A DNA stretch of 64,000 nucleotides from Planctomycetota bacterium (GTDB lineage Bacteria > Planctomycetota > Planctomycetia > Pirellulales > Pirellulaceae): NCBI GenBank assembly GCA_014238905.1, contig JABAAE010000001.1:604712-668711 (forward strand), read 5' to 3'. Positions 47,781 to 57,105 of the stretch are shown here, one piece after another (positions within the stretch are counted from its first letter, which is position 1; each line of letters opens with the position of its first letter). The position numbers and the translations under genes are program-made. Under the pieces are notes generated by a model. The model did not search any database. It saw only the letters and a program-made list of their open reading frames with translations, and was not told where the DNA came from.

Positions 47781-48785
47781 TTACACTTCTTTGGAGTCAA
47801 TCCAGCCCATGAGGCTTCGCAGTTGGCGACCGACTTCTTCAACAGGGTGCTGGCGATCACGTCGCCGCATGGCTTTGAATCCAGGAGCGCCAGCTTTGTT
47901 TTCCAAAATCCATTGCCGAGCAAACTCGCCGGTCTGAATTTCGTGAAGGATCTTTTTCATTTCCTTTTTGGTTTCATCGGTAATGATCCGCGGTCCCCGG
48001 GTGTAGTCTCCATATTCTGCGGTATTGGAAACGCTATAACGCATGTAGTTCAGACCACCCTGATAGAATAGGTCTACGATTAATTTTAATTCGTGCATGC
48101 ACTCAAAGAATGCCATTTCGGGCTGATAGCCTGCCTCGGTTAGTGTTTCGAAGGCCGATTTGACTAACTGGCTGACGCCTCCGCACAATACGACCTGCTC
48201 ACCAAAAAGATCGGTTTCGGTTTCTTCAGCGATGGTGGTCTGAATGACGCCCCCGCGAGTGCCGCCGATGCCCTTCGCATAGGCCAATCCAAGTTGCTTG
48301 GTTTTTTCAGCCGCGCCGTCTCCCATAGCAATCAGGCAGGGGACTCCACCGCCACCTACGAATTCACTACGAACAAGATGCCCGGGCCCTTTGGGTGCGA
48401 CAAGAAGTTCGTCAACGCCCGAGGGTGCTTCCACCTGTCCGAAGTGGATATTAAATCCATGCGAACACATCAGGATGTTTCCGGAGGAAAGATTGTTTTT
48501 GATCTCGGCTTGATAGATATCACCCTGAACCTCGTCCGGCAGCAATATGTTGACCAGATCTCCCGCGGCAGTTGCTTCAGCAATTGGCATCGGTTCAAAA
48601 CCGTGCCCAACAGCAAGATCATAATTGGGGCTTCCTTTTCGCTGCCCAATGACCACGTTGAGCCCACTGTCCTTCAGGTTTTGCGCCTGAGCGTGGCCTT
48701 GGCTGCCGTATCCCAAAATCGCGATTGTTTTGTCTTTTAAGAGAGAAAGGTCAGCATCATTGTCGTAATAAATTGTCGCCGCCAT
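47781..48785 (-). CDS. ilvC: Ketol-acid reductoisomerase
   Basis: Second step of valine/isoleucine synthesis: isomerises and reduces acetolactate or acetohydroxybutyrate using NAD(P)H. 334 residues, class I short form. Cofactor motif [19 protein letters not shown] (about 23-41) followed by QRKGS. Catalytic and Mg2+ ligands are in [19 protein letters not shown] and the C-terminal knotted helices. AAGGAG lies 8-9 bases before the ATG. Its last ~30 residues ([20 protein letters not shown]) are the normal tail. ilvH is 135 bp upstream and codirectional, so an ilvH-ilvC transcript is likely; ilvB is not in the window. Confidence 0.97.
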   Translation of the reverse strand: MAATIYYDNDADLSLLKDKTIAILGYGSQGHAQAQNLKDSGLNVVIGQRKGSPNYDLAVGHGFEPMPIAEATAAGDLVNILLPDEVQGDIYQAEIKNNLSSGNILMCSHGFNIHFGQVEAPSGVDELLVAPKGPGHLVRSEFVGGGGVPCLIAMGDGAAEKTKQLGLAYAKGIGGTRGGVIQTTIAEETETDLFGEQVVLCGGVSQLVKSAFETLTEAGYQPEMAFFECMHELKLIVDLFYQGGLNYMRYSVSNTAEYGDYTRGPRIITDETKKEMKKILHEIQTGEFARQWILENKAGAPGFKAMRRRDRQHPVEEVGRQLRSLMGWIDSKEV

Positions 48786-48920
48786 CGGGAGACTCCTTCG
48801 TTAAATATGTAAACACAGCAAAATGGAAAATAGCTATCCGTTTGACGGAAATCAAATAATAAGGGTATCTCGAGGTGAATTTGGTCGGGGAAGATAACGT
48901 CGTATTGGATCGAGAAATTC

Positions 48921-49451
48921 CTATGCGACACTTTCGTCAGCAGAGTGATTGGCATTCTGGCGTCCTCGGTTCATCGCAATCCGGCCGGTTCGGACCAGTT
49001 CGATAATGCCATAATCACGAACGGACTCAATAAAGGCCTCGATTTTGTTTTCTTTGCCAGATATCTCCACCATGACGTTATCCGTGCTGACGTCGACAAT
49101 TCTTCCCCGAAAAATTTCGACCAGTTCACGAATTTCCGATCTTTTGGGTCCTGGGTCGACGGCAACCTTGATCAACATCAGGTCGCGTTCCACAAAATCA
49201 CCGGAGCTGATGTTGGTGATACTGACCACCGTTACAATTTTTTCCAGTTGTTTACCGACCTGTTCCAATATCCGGTCATCGCCCATGACAACAAATGTCA
49301 TTCGCGAAAGATTAGGAGCTTCTGTTTCACCCACCGCCAATGAGTCGATGTTGTAACCTCGAGACGCCAGCATTCCTGATATATGGGCGAGGACGCCCGG
49401 AACGTTTTGAACGGTTGCCGAAATAACGTGACGCATCGAAGGGTGAGACAT
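48921..49451 (-). CDS. ilvH: Acetolactate synthase small (regulatory) subunit
   Basis: Regulatory subunit that carries feedback inhibition by valine for the IlvB catalytic subunit. From ATG 49451 it is 176 residues. The N-terminal ACT domain MRHVISATVQNVPGVLAHISGMLASRGYNIDSLAVG and the second ACT-like half PKRSEIRELVEIFRGRIVDVSTDNVMVEISG, then RTGRIAMNRG, are all typical. The frame extends 22 codons upstream and an internal ATG at 49436 is also possible. The C-terminal RQNANHSADESVA tail is nonconserved. Confidence 0.93.
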   Translation of the reverse strand: MSHPSMRHVISATVQNVPGVLAHISGMLASRGYNIDSLAVGETEAPNLSRMTFVVMGDDRILEQVGKQLEKIVTVVSITNISSGDFVERDLMLIKVAVDPGPKRSEIRELVEIFRGRIVDVSTDNVMVEISGKENKIEAFIESVRDYGIIELVRTGRIAMNRGRQNANHSADESVA

Positions 49452-49633
49452 GACTTGCCTGAAACTGTAGGAAAATAAGCGAAAAACCATCCTATCGCTG
49501 GTAATTTGGCATCGCAAGGTCTTGAATCTCTAGTGTGGGGAGTCGGATTGGCTTGAATCTGTTGTTTGGGTGTGTCATGCTCGACGAGTGAACGTAGGAC
49601 GATTCAACTTCTTCGATTGATTTAGGATCTATA

Positions 49634-51706
49634 ATGCGAAATCGGCGACTTGATTTCCCTTTAATGGTTTTTATTGCGGTCTTATCAGCGATTGGCCTTT
49701 CGCAACCCAATTGGGCAAAAGAAAATGGAAGGCCCGCCACCGCCGTCGGCGTTGGAAATTCCACACAAGTTGGTTCGGAAAAAAAAGCTGATCCATCAGG
49801 TGCGTCGGAACAACAAAGCAGCAATGGCGGCCCGGCATCTGGATCGGGTGACGAAACAGAAGAGGCAGGAACGGCTTCGATTCCTCAGCAGGAAAGTACC
49901 CAATCTGCCGCTAAGGTGGCAAAGGCCACCTCAACCGATACGGCAGAAAAACAGGAAACATCCTGGTATCGACGAGTGTTCTATCCGCTAATGGTGCTGG
50001 GAATTGGGATCGCATCGGTCTTGGGATTAATTATAGGACTGAAAATCAATGCTTTCTTGGCGCTGATTACGTCCGCAATCCTCGTCAGTATTCTTGCGCC
50101 TGGTCCCATCAGTGAAAAAATCGGCAGAGTTGCCTCTTCATTGGGTGATTCGGTAGGAGGAATCGGCATTGTCATTGCCTTGGCGGCGATCATCGGCAAA
50201 TGCATGCTCGATAGTGGGGCGGCAGACCGAATTGTGCGAACATTCATGAATATTCTGGGAGAAAAACGGGCTCCGGTGGCGCTCTTGGGCAGTGGTTTTG
50301 TTCTGGCAGTCCCTGTCTTTTTTGACACAGTCTTTTATTTGTTGGTCCCGTTGGCTCGTTCACTGCATCGGCGAACCGGCGTGAAGTACCTGCTCTACAT
50401 TATGGCAATTGGTGCCGGTGGAGCGATCACGCATACCTTGGTCCCCCCTACCCCCGGACCACTCCTGATGGCGTCGAATCTTGGAGTAGATGTTGGCACC
50501 ATGATCATGATTGGTGCTTTGGTTGCCTTGCCGGCAGCGATTGCGGGACTGATCTGCGGCGCTATTGCCGATAAAATCATGCAAACGCCAATGCGGGAAT
50601 TGCCGGGTAGCCCCGAGCCCGAACCCATCGCAGACGAGGATCTCCCCACACTTTGGTTGTCATTGGCTCCGGTAATTATTCCAGTGGTATTGATCTCATT
50701 GTCGACGATCGTGACGGCGGTTGCCGACAATCAGGGGGCGGCTCGCTTCAAGAAGAATGATATTACACCGGAATTCATCGCCGCCGTTCGCAACGAGGGC
50801 CAAGACCCCTCCAGTGTCGCACGCCGTATTCTGGATTACCCAGCCCTGTCGGATAGCTCCCTGGCCGCGGGAGAAGGCGACCCAGAAAAAATTCGGGAGG
50901 GCTTAAACCAACTGATACTGGATAAAAAATTCTACGACGAAGATGCCTTTTTGGGGACCAAATTAAACTTCGCTGCCAAGGGACTGTTGAAAAAGAATCT
51001 GGTTCGAATGAAGCGCGCCGATGTAGAACGAATGAACCGGGCCCTGCTGGAGTCGGCATTTCCCGACATGATTCCAGCCCATCAATGGAATACTTCATCA
51101 CGTCAAATGGCGGATCTTTTCGGCTTTTTTGGCAACGCGAATTTTGCGTTATTGGTTTCCACGATCATCGCCCTGTGGACCTTGGCAATTCAAAGAAACC
51201 TCTCTTTTGCCGATCTTGCCAGATCAACTGAAGAGGCATTAATGAGTGGTGGAATCATCATCCTGATCACAGCTGGTGGTGGAGCTTTCGGAGCGATGCT
51301 TTCCAAAGCCGAAGTCGGGGATGCGATCAAGGAATTGTTTGCCGGAAGTGGATCTGATGGAGCCCTTTCAGGGATGGGCTTTTTGTTACTTGGGTTCACC
51401 ATTGCAGCCATTCTCAAAATAGCGCAAGGATCAAGTACCGTGGCCATGATTGTCGGTTCGTCAATGGTCGCTGCAATTGTCAACGGCGATTCGATTGGCT
51501 TCAACTATGTTTACTTGGCAACGGCAATCGGTGCTGGGTCGTTGTTTGGGTCCTGGATGAATGACAGTGGCTTCTGGATCTTTGCCAAGATGGGAGGATT
51601 GACGGAGGGGGAAGCGCTGAAATCCTGGACAGTGATGCTGGTGGTTTTAAGCTTGGTGAGTCTTTTGGTGACGATCATGCTGACGTTTATTTTGCCTCTG
51701 ATTTGA
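49634..51706 (+). CDS. GntP-family gluconate:H+ symporter-like permease
   Basis: 690-residue membrane protein. The first hydrophobic segment (about 11-28) is a signal-like helix, followed by a Ser/Gly/Thr/Gln-rich linker (about 30-105). The GntP core begins near 115 (FYPLMVLGIGIASVLGLIIGLKINAFLALI). Typical motifs are GAITHTLVPPTPGPLLMA and the C-terminal GLSLFGSWMNDSG-like segment. A ~90-residue charged loop (about 365-460) splits the core, an unusual insert. AGGA lies 9 bases before ATG. Substrate (gluconate, fructuronate or another sugar acid) is unknown. It converges on the DUF1501 gene, 7 bp apart. Confidence 0.82.
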   Translation: MRNRRLDFPLMVFIAVLSAIGLSQPNWAKENGRPATAVGVGNSTQVGSEKKADPSGASEQQSSNGGPASGSGDETEEAGTASIPQQESTQSAAKVAKATSTDTAEKQETSWYRRVFYPLMVLGIGIASVLGLIIGLKINAFLALITSAILVSILAPGPISEKIGRVASSLGDSVGGIGIVIALAAIIGKCMLDSGAADRIVRTFMNILGEKRAPVALLGSGFVLAVPVFFDTVFYLLVPLARSLHRRTGVKYLLYIMAIGAGGAITHTLVPPTPGPLLMASNLGVDVGTMIMIGALVALPAAIAGLICGAIADKIMQTPMRELPGSPEPEPIADEDLPTLWLSLAPVIIPVVLISLSTIVTAVADNQGAARFKKNDITPEFIAAVRNEGQDPSSVARRILDYPALSDSSLAAGEGDPEKIREGLNQLILDKKFYDEDAFLGTKLNFAAKGLLKKNLVRMKRADVERMNRALLESAFPDMIPAHQWNTSSRQMADLFGFFGNANFALLVSTIIALWTLAIQRNLSFADLARSTEEALMSGGIIILITAGGGAFGAMLSKAEVGDAIKELFAGSGSDGALSGMGFLLLGFTIAAILKIAQGSSTVAMIVGSSMVAAIVNGDSIGFNYVYLATAIGAGSLFGSWMNDSGFWIFAKMGGLTEGEALKSWTVMLVVLSLVSLLVTIMLTFILPLI

Positions 51707-51713
51707 CGGCAGG

Positions 51714-53060
51714 TTAGATCAACTCCCGAATGGGCCGCACCGATTGATCTACCAGGTGCTGGGGTTGACCGCGGAAATCAAACAGTCGCTCTTTGGTATT
51801 TAGGTCGATACCCAAGTTGCGATAAAGTGTCGCGAAAACCTCCGAAAAGGTGACCGGCCGGTCAGCCGCAGCGCCGCCGTGGCGATCGGTGGAGCCGATC
51901 ACCTGGCCATGTTTCATCCCGCCACCTGCCAGTAATGCGGCGCAAACCCCTGGCCAATGATCCCGGCCACCGTTTTTGTTGATTTTTGGAGTTCGGCCGA
52001 ACTCGCCCCAGGCACAAACTGTAACATCATCCGAAAGGCCACGTTCATGCAGGTCTTCTATCAATGCGGAAATGCCTTTATCAAAAACTGGAATTTCTTG
52101 CCGGCCAATGTCGAAGTTGTTGCTGTGCCAGTCCCAAAAGCTGTAATTGACAGTGACCACTCGAACACCAGCCTCAATCAATCGTCTTGCCAAGAGGAAA
52201 TTCTGGGGCGCGATCGGAGCGGCGTCACCCTTGGGTTTGGAAAGATCTCCCTCACCGTAACGCTCACGGGTTTGGTCGGTTTCCTTAGAAACGTCGAGGG
52301 CATCAAATAGATCCGAAGACGTTAGAATTCCCATTGCTCTTTGGGAAAACACATCCATCCCTTCCATTTTGCCAGTCGCATCTGCGTTGCGGCGAAAACG
52401 ATCGAATGACTTTAGCAGGCTTTTCCGATTCCCCAATTGCTCTGCCGAAATGTCTTTTAATATCAGATTGTCCCGACTGGGACCGGTTGGGCGAAAGGAT
52501 GAGTGACCCAGCCCTAGAAACCCTGGCCCAGGTTCATTGTAGGGGCGGTGTTTTGTTGTGTAACACAGACTGACAAAGGGTGGAACGCCGGGGTGAACAG
52601 GCCCTTCAAACCGGCTAATGGCCGAACCAAAATGTGGCCAGCCACCGGCTGGCGAGTTTTGTTCGTGGTGCCCGGTCATGCATTGATAGGAGTAGTGGGA
52701 GTCACGGGCGCCGACCATGGACCGAATGATGGTTGCCTTGTCCATCGATTGGGCCAGGCCGGGCATGTGTTCAGAGATCTGAATGCCAGGAATCGACGTA
52801 CTGATCGGGGAAAATTCACCTCGAATATCAGCGGGGGCATCTACCTTGATATCATACATATCCTGATGAGGCGGGCCTCCACAGAGATAAATCATGATGA
52901 CTGATTTGTGGGATTTTTTTTTCTGCCTGTCCTCGGCGGCCAGAATCGATGGAAGGGAGAGTCCACCCATTCCCAAGGCACCAATCTGAATTGCATCACG
53001 GCGACTGATACCTTTACAGGATTTCTGTCTGGAATAGTGCTTTCCGAGTAGATTGAGCAT
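51714..53060 (-). CDS. DUF1501 family Tat-exported protein
   Basis: 448 residues, third DUF1501 protein of the window. The Tat motif ISRRDAIQIGALGMGGLSLPSI is at about 18-39. Then IMIYLCGGPPHQDMYDIKV, IIRSMVGARDSHYSYQCMTGHH, and the C-terminal AWGEFGRTPKINKNGGRDHWPGVCAALLAGGG. It stands alone, with no DUF1549/DUF1553 gene beside it, like the copy at 10.7 kb. Confidence 0.9.
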   Translation of the reverse strand: MLNLLGKHYSRQKSCKGISRRDAIQIGALGMGGLSLPSILAAEDRQKKKSHKSVIMIYLCGGPPHQDMYDIKVDAPADIRGEFSPISTSIPGIQISEHMPGLAQSMDKATIIRSMVGARDSHYSYQCMTGHHEQNSPAGGWPHFGSAISRFEGPVHPGVPPFVSLCYTTKHRPYNEPGPGFLGLGHSSFRPTGPSRDNLILKDISAEQLGNRKSLLKSFDRFRRNADATGKMEGMDVFSQRAMGILTSSDLFDALDVSKETDQTRERYGEGDLSKPKGDAAPIAPQNFLLARRLIEAGVRVVTVNYSFWDWHSNNFDIGRQEIPVFDKGISALIEDLHERGLSDDVTVCAWGEFGRTPKINKNGGRDHWPGVCAALLAGGGMKHGQVIGSTDRHGGAAADRPVTFSEVFATLYRNLGIDLNTKERLFDFRGQPQHLVDQSVRPIRELI

Positions 53061-53347
53061 TTGGCTGGCAAAACGGGGGAGGGAAGACCGGTACTTCGGG
53101 CCGACTGAGATGGAATGTGGATCGTTTTAGCTTAACAGGCCAGTCAACCATTCAAAACAGTAACATTCCTTGCAGGAAGGCATTATTTGGTGGATGAGAA
53201 ACATGCCCAATCCCGTCGTCGGTTGCGATCCACCATTTCGACAGAGTTTGGCTGCTGATCGCTTGTCCGAGACTGGACGCTATCAAGGTTCTGCCATAGC
53301 CTGAATGCTTCTTTTTTGAACCCCATCGCAACTTCGGACCGCAGCAC

Positions 53348-54142
53348 ATGAACAAATCATTCCGACCATGGATTCTGGCAGAGTCTAATTATGGTTACAT
53401 CAAGGAAAATCAATATGAGGTGGCCGTTTTGCCTTTGGGCGCTACCGAGCCCCATAATCTCCACTTGCCGTACGGTACGGATTTGTTCGAGGGGACGATG
53501 ATAGGGGAGCATATCTGTGAGGCTGCTCATCATGCCGGCGGTAAAGTCGTCCTTTTGCCGACCATTCCCTATGGCACCGAAACCAACATGATTGAGTTTC
53601 CTTTGGCAATGAACCTTAACCCCTCGACCTTAAACTATGTCATTTCGGATCTCGTTGAATCCTGTGTGGAGAGTGGCATCAAGAAGATCGTTTTGTTGAA
53701 CAGTCATGGTGGTAATGATTTCAAGCCCACGTTGCGTGAGTTGGCCAATGAAACCGATGGTCACCTTTTTCTTTGCGACTGGTTCCGGTGTATCGGCGAC
53801 CGTTACTTTGATATTTTCGAGCATGATGAAGATCACGCTGGCGAGATGGAAACCTCATTTGGCCTTCAGTATTTTCCGCATTTGGTGGCAAAAAACGAAG
53901 ATGGCACATTGGCAGCAGATCAAGGTGCACGGACACCCCTGCGATTGGAAGCCCTCCGGGAGGGCTGGGTTTCCATCACCCGGCCATGGCACTTGTTGAC
54001 GACCAACTCCGGCAGCGGGTATCCGCATGCGGCAACCGCTGAAAAAGGGGAGAAGCTAATGCAGTTGCTCGTCGAACGACTTGGCAAATTTCTTGTCGAC
54101 CTGTCGTCAGAAGAGATCGATGAACGATTTCCGTTTGAGTAA
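53348..54142 (+). CDS. Creatininase/MshB-like metal-dependent amidohydrolase
   Basis: 264 residues, normal for the creatinine amidohydrolase family. Metal ligands are in PLGATEPHNLHLPYGTD (Glu34, His36 and Asp45), IVLLNSHGGNDF (His) and EDHAGEMETS (catalytic Glu). Family members act on creatinine, on deacylations in mycofactocin or thiazole-type pathways, or on purine derivatives; the substrate here is not clear. It is a single gene with a 287-bp upstream divergent region. Confidence 0.88.
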   Translation: MNKSFRPWILAESNYGYIKENQYEVAVLPLGATEPHNLHLPYGTDLFEGTMIGEHICEAAHHAGGKVVLLPTIPYGTETNMIEFPLAMNLNPSTLNYVISDLVESCVESGIKKIVLLNSHGGNDFKPTLRELANETDGHLFLCDWFRCIGDRYFDIFEHDEDHAGEMETSFGLQYFPHLVAKNEDGTLAADQGARTPLRLEALREGWVSITRPWHLLTTNSGSGYPHAATAEKGEKLMQLLVERLGKFLVDLSSEEIDERFPFE

Positions 54143-54218
54143 ACGCAAGGTCGAGTCGTCGGTGGAGTGAGCCTTCAAGGTGGAATAGGCCTTCCCCTTT
54201 TTCCGCCCCTGCCACTTT

Positions 54219-54437
54219 TTATTTATCCGCTGCATTGATGGTCTCAATTTCATCCCAAGTGTCGATTACGCCGAACTGAGCGACATACGTTGAAAAATCG
54301 ACTAAATTTGATTTCATTACCTCGTCACCATTCTGCCGAAGAGCATCGCATTCATCGCACCGGAGCACTCGCTCACCCGTTTTCTTAATGACAACCAACT
54401 CCACTTGACCTTGCTGGTCGCAGCGTGGGCACAGCAT
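54219..54437 (-). CDS. Small zinc-ribbon protein
   Basis: 72-residue protein with CPRC (3-6) and CDEC (27-30), a typical four-Cys zinc ribbon, followed by an acidic C-terminal tail (TWDEIETINAADK). AGGTG lies 8 bases before the ATG. It is 24 bp downstream of the ClpP-like gene on the same strand, so probably cotranscribed. Function unknown; it may be a nucleic-acid or protein adaptor. Confidence 0.75.
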   Translation of the reverse strand: MLCPRCDQQGQVELVVIKKTGERVLRCDECDALRQNGDEVMKSNLVDFSTYVAQFGVIDTWDEIETINAADK

Positions 54438-54461
54438 TTCACACCTATGGAATGGCTGGGA

Positions 54462-55187
54462 CTAGGACGGCCCAGCTGAACCAGGCATTGTTAATTCGAT
54501 CCAATTTGCCAAACCCGCGTCAACCAATTCCTTGCCGGAAATATACCTTCCAGGGTGAGACCAGTCTTTGAGCTTTTCAACCTCAATGCCCAGGAAACGA
54601 GCCAGGAGTTCATCCATTTTGGATTCCAGTTGCGTGAAATGTCGAGTCCATTCGGTCGCCTCGATCAACTGGACGCTGTCTTCGCTTTGCCACTTCATTG
54701 GGTGAAAAAGACAATAACTGTATTCAGAAACCAACCGTGTTCGACAGGCGGCGAACGGCCATAGGGCTGCTGAAGAGCATTCTCCTGTGACGATACCGGT
54801 CGCATTCAACTGACGACTGGCAATAATGGACAGGAGGGAAACAGCCGAATAAGCGGATCCGCCTGGGCAATTGAAGAACAGGGTGCATTCCCCACCTACC
54901 GGGATATCCAGTAACGCTTGGCTAATGTCTTTTTCCGCCTCCGTTAAATCCCCAACGATGGCAATTTCAGGTGGATTCTCAATTCCGTCGACTTCCTGTT
55001 GATTTTGATTCACCGCATGATCTCTGTAGTTTGACCGATTCTCATTGTTCGGAATCCCAAGCGTATTCCGATTATTCGAATTTCCCACATTATTTTTTGA
55101 TGGCGGTTTCGAATTCAACGCGAAAACTACCACGTTTTTCCAACGAGGGGTATACTCTATGGACAGTACTGCCGAAGTACAGATCAT
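54462..55187 (-). CDS. ClpP/SDH-like serine protease-fold protein
   Basis: 241 residues in the longest reading. The ClpP-like core starts near 70 (IAIVGDLTEAEKDISQALLDI). It has the oxyanion FFNCPGGSAYSAVSLL, a nucleophile candidate in GECSSAA (Ser139) and His162 in YCLFHPMKW. The third member of the triad appears to be missing: where ClpP has D-R-F-L-S, here it is G-R-Y-I-S. The first ~65 residues are Asn-rich and nonconserved, so the true start may be GTG 55088 or GTG 55013; the 55187 start is poor. It is divergent from the GYF_2 gene and followed by a zinc-ribbon gene. Confidence 0.7.
   Translation of the reverse strand: MICTSAVLSIEYTPRWKNVVVFALNSKPPSKNNVGNSNNRNTLGIPNNENRSNYRDHAVNQNQQEVDGIENPPEIAIVGDLTEAEKDISQALLDIPVGGECTLFFNCPGGSAYSAVSLLSIIASRQLNATGIVTGECSSAALWPFAACRTRLVSEYSYCLFHPMKWQSEDSVQLIEATEWTRHFTQLESKMDELLARFLGIEVEKLKDWSHPGRYISGKELVDAGLANWIELTMPGSAGPS
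55151..55156 (+). promoter_or_regulatory. Candidate -10 box TATACT
   Basis: TATACT 67 bp before the GYF_2 gene start. No good -35 was found at the correct spacing. It is one of three TATACT boxes at similar distances upstream of genes here (55151, 56165 and 60895). Confidence 0.25.
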
Positions 55188-55222
55188 TATTGGAACTATT
55201 TGGTACGAGAGTCACAACGGGC

Positions 55223-56032
55223 ATGGGCATCAGGTTTCTATGTGAAGCATGTGAAAAGAAATTAAATATCAAGGAAGAATTGGCAGGCAAAAAGGGCCGA
55301 TGTCCCAAATGCGATGCAAAGATCCTTATTCCATTGAAGTCGACTCTGGCTTCAGGGTCGGGAAAAGCAGAGACGCCTGGCGAGACGGTAGAGTCCTCTC
55401 CCAAGGAAATGTTGTCGGCATCTGCTAAAGATTCTCACGTTCCTGCAGTCCAATCTTCGGAAGACAAGAACGCTGCAGTTCCAACGGAAATCGGACCGCC
55501 AGAGGTGGTTCAGCCACCTTCGATTTCGCAGCAGGAAACCTCGAGCGGCCAGTCGGTTTTTGAGGAGCATCCCACCGCCCAATGGTTCGTTCGCCCCGTT
55601 TCAGGGGGGCAATTCGGGCCCGCCGATGGTGAAGTCATGCAAGGGTGGCTAAAAGAGGAACGCATTGGTCCGGACAGCCTGGTTTGGCGGGAAGGTTGGG
55701 AAGATTGGCGGGTTGCTGAGGAGGTTTTAGAAATCTCTGTGGAGGTCTCCGCTAACCCGCCCAAAACACCGGTTGTTGATACACCGGTGACGGCCAAGAC
55801 ACCAGATTCCGGATCCCGGATGATCCACCATCAACGGGCTCGCAAACGTGCCAAAACCATGGGGGTCGCGTTAATCATTGGGCTGGCTATTGTCAGCATT
55901 GTTTTGGCTGTTGTTCTGGTAATGGTTGCCAGAGGGAATTTTACCAACAAGTCGGAAAATGAAGAGTCGGAGAATGAAACGGTTCGATTGGAACTTTTCC
56001 CAGTCGGTGATCCGTATCAACACCGATCCTGA
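55223..56032 (+). CDS. Zinc-ribbon / GYF_2 domain membrane protein
   Basis: 269 residues from ATG 55223 (the frame is open to 54971, where it overlaps the ClpP-like gene). Order: a zinc ribbon CEAC...CPKC (Cys 7, 10, 27, 30); a polar linker; a GYF_2 domain WFVRPVSGGQFGPADGEVMQGWLKEERIGPDSLVWREGWEDWR (about 109-152); and a C-terminal helix TMGVALIIGLAIVSIVLAVVLVMVA. GYF_2 domains probably bind proline-rich peptides, so this may be a membrane-anchored adaptor facing the cytoplasm. Confidence 0.78.
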   Translation: MGIRFLCEACEKKLNIKEELAGKKGRCPKCDAKILIPLKSTLASGSGKAETPGETVESSPKEMLSASAKDSHVPAVQSSEDKNAAVPTEIGPPEVVQPPSISQQETSSGQSVFEEHPTAQWFVRPVSGGQFGPADGEVMQGWLKEERIGPDSLVWREGWEDWRVAEEVLEISVEVSANPPKTPVVDTPVTAKTPDSGSRMIHHQRARKRAKTMGVALIIGLAIVSIVLAVVLVMVARGNFTNKSENEESENETVRLELFPVGDPYQHRS

Positions 56033-56164
56033 GATGAGAGATTCATCCAGAACCCCCCCCTGAATGTCGTTGATTTTTGTCTTCTGGACTTGATTCCCCT
56101 GAAGGTGGCAGGTTTCTCCAAATCGATTGTCGGGTAGGATTCTGGTTCCTTGGAACTTTCGCTG

Positions 56165-56170
56165 TATACT
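56165..56170 (+). promoter_or_regulatory. Candidate -10 box TATACT
   Basis: TATACT 47 bp before ATG 56217. No well-spaced -35 was found. Confidence 0.3.
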
Positions 56171-56216
56171 TGTGGTTTAAGACGGTCTGACAGGTTTTCA
56201 AAAAGGTGAAGAAATA

Positions 56217-56759
56217 ATGCGACAAGTTTATTTTGGTTTGGTTGCCTTGCTGCTGGTAGGTGGCACCGATGGGGTCTCAGCGGATGATAAGATTCAAAAA
56301 GTCTCGTTGGCTGGCGGTAAGTTTGCCATGTCAGCGTCAGGCGATTGGACAAAAAAAACGCCACGAGTGAACATTATCGAAGCTGAATTTGTTATTCCAA
56401 AAACAGAGGGTGATCCTGCGGACGGTCGATTGACGGTGATGGCCTCTGGCGGCGGAGTCAAAGCTAATGTTGATCGGTGGAAAACACAGTTTTCCAAGAC
56501 AGACAACTCGTCAGTCAAAAAGGATAAAGCGGGAGGATTCGACGTCCATGTAGTGGACATCACCGGCACGTTTAAGGATCAAAGGGGGCCATTTGCTCCG
56601 GCAACGATGCGCAAGGATTACCGAATGATGGGAGCGATCATCGTCATGGACGATGGTCCGGATTATTTTGCGAAATTCTACGGGCCCAAAAAAACTGTCG
56701 AAGCGAATGCCAAGCAATTTGCAAAATTCGTCAAGAGTTTTAAAAAATTAGAGAATTGA
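56217..56759 (+). CDS. Secreted protein of unknown function
   Basis: 180 residues. AAGGTGA lies 8 bases before the ATG. Signal peptide MRQVYFGLVALLLVGGTDGVSA. The mature part is beta-rich: KIQKVSLAGGKFAMSASGDWTKKTPRVNIIEAEFVIPK, GRLTVMASGGGVKANVDRWKTQF, GGFDVHVVDITGTFKD, and YFAKFYGPKKTVEANAKQFAKFVKSFKKL. This outline is seen in several planctomycete secreted proteins, but I cannot name a family. A GC hairpin terminator follows about 100 bp later. Confidence 0.72.
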   Translation: MRQVYFGLVALLLVGGTDGVSADDKIQKVSLAGGKFAMSASGDWTKKTPRVNIIEAEFVIPKTEGDPADGRLTVMASGGGVKANVDRWKTQFSKTDNSSVKKDKAGGFDVHVVDITGTFKDQRGPFAPATMRKDYRMMGAIIVMDDGPDYFAKFYGPKKTVEANAKQFAKFVKSFKKLEN

Positions 56760-56857
56760 TCGGTTTGCGTCTGGCGTGAAGAGGCCGCACAACGGTAGTG
56801 GTTTATCGTGGGTCAGGCGTTTCCAAAGCCAGCCGCCAAAAATAAATGACGGTCATG

Positions 56858-56880
56858 CCCGCTCCGGCGGGTTTTTTTTT
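56858..56880 (+). terminator. Rho-independent terminator
   Basis: CCCGC (56858-56862) pairs with GCGGG (56867-56871), 4-nt loop, followed by a T9 run (56872-56880). It ends the 56217 gene. Confidence 0.8.
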
Positions 56881-56899
56881 GGAATGGAGTCTGGAGCTT

Positions 56900-56965
56900 C
56901 AGGATTCCAACACACAGGATTCCAACACACAGGATTCCAACACACAGGATTCCAAAACACAGGAT
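56900..56965. repeat. 15-bp tandem repeat, four and a half copies
   Basis: CAGGATTCCAACACA occurs three times exactly, a fourth time with C-to-A, and then a partial copy. It lies in the spacer 20 bp after the terminator. Confidence 0.95.
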
Positions 56966-57080
56966 GGCTCTAAACCGTGGGAGTCCTCCCAGGATTAGAC
57001 ACGACTGAGACCGAACCTGTACGACTGAACTGGCGTACCTTAAGTTCAAGTGCTAGAGCCTAAATGTCGGGAAAATCCCC

Positions 57081-57105
57081 CATCGCGCGATAGCGATGTT
57101 TTTTT
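57081..57105 (+). terminator. Hairpin with T-run before the VCBS gene
   Basis: CATCGC (57081-57086) pairs with GCGATG (57093-57098), 6-nt loop, T7 run (57099-57105). It ends 66 bp before the VCBS start, so it may be an attenuator or a second upstream terminator. Confidence 0.6.

Noticed and set aside
56776..56973. 65-codon frame with GFQHT repeats
   Set aside because: It is a translation of the 15-bp tandem repeat in a spacer after a terminator, with no ribosome-binding site.
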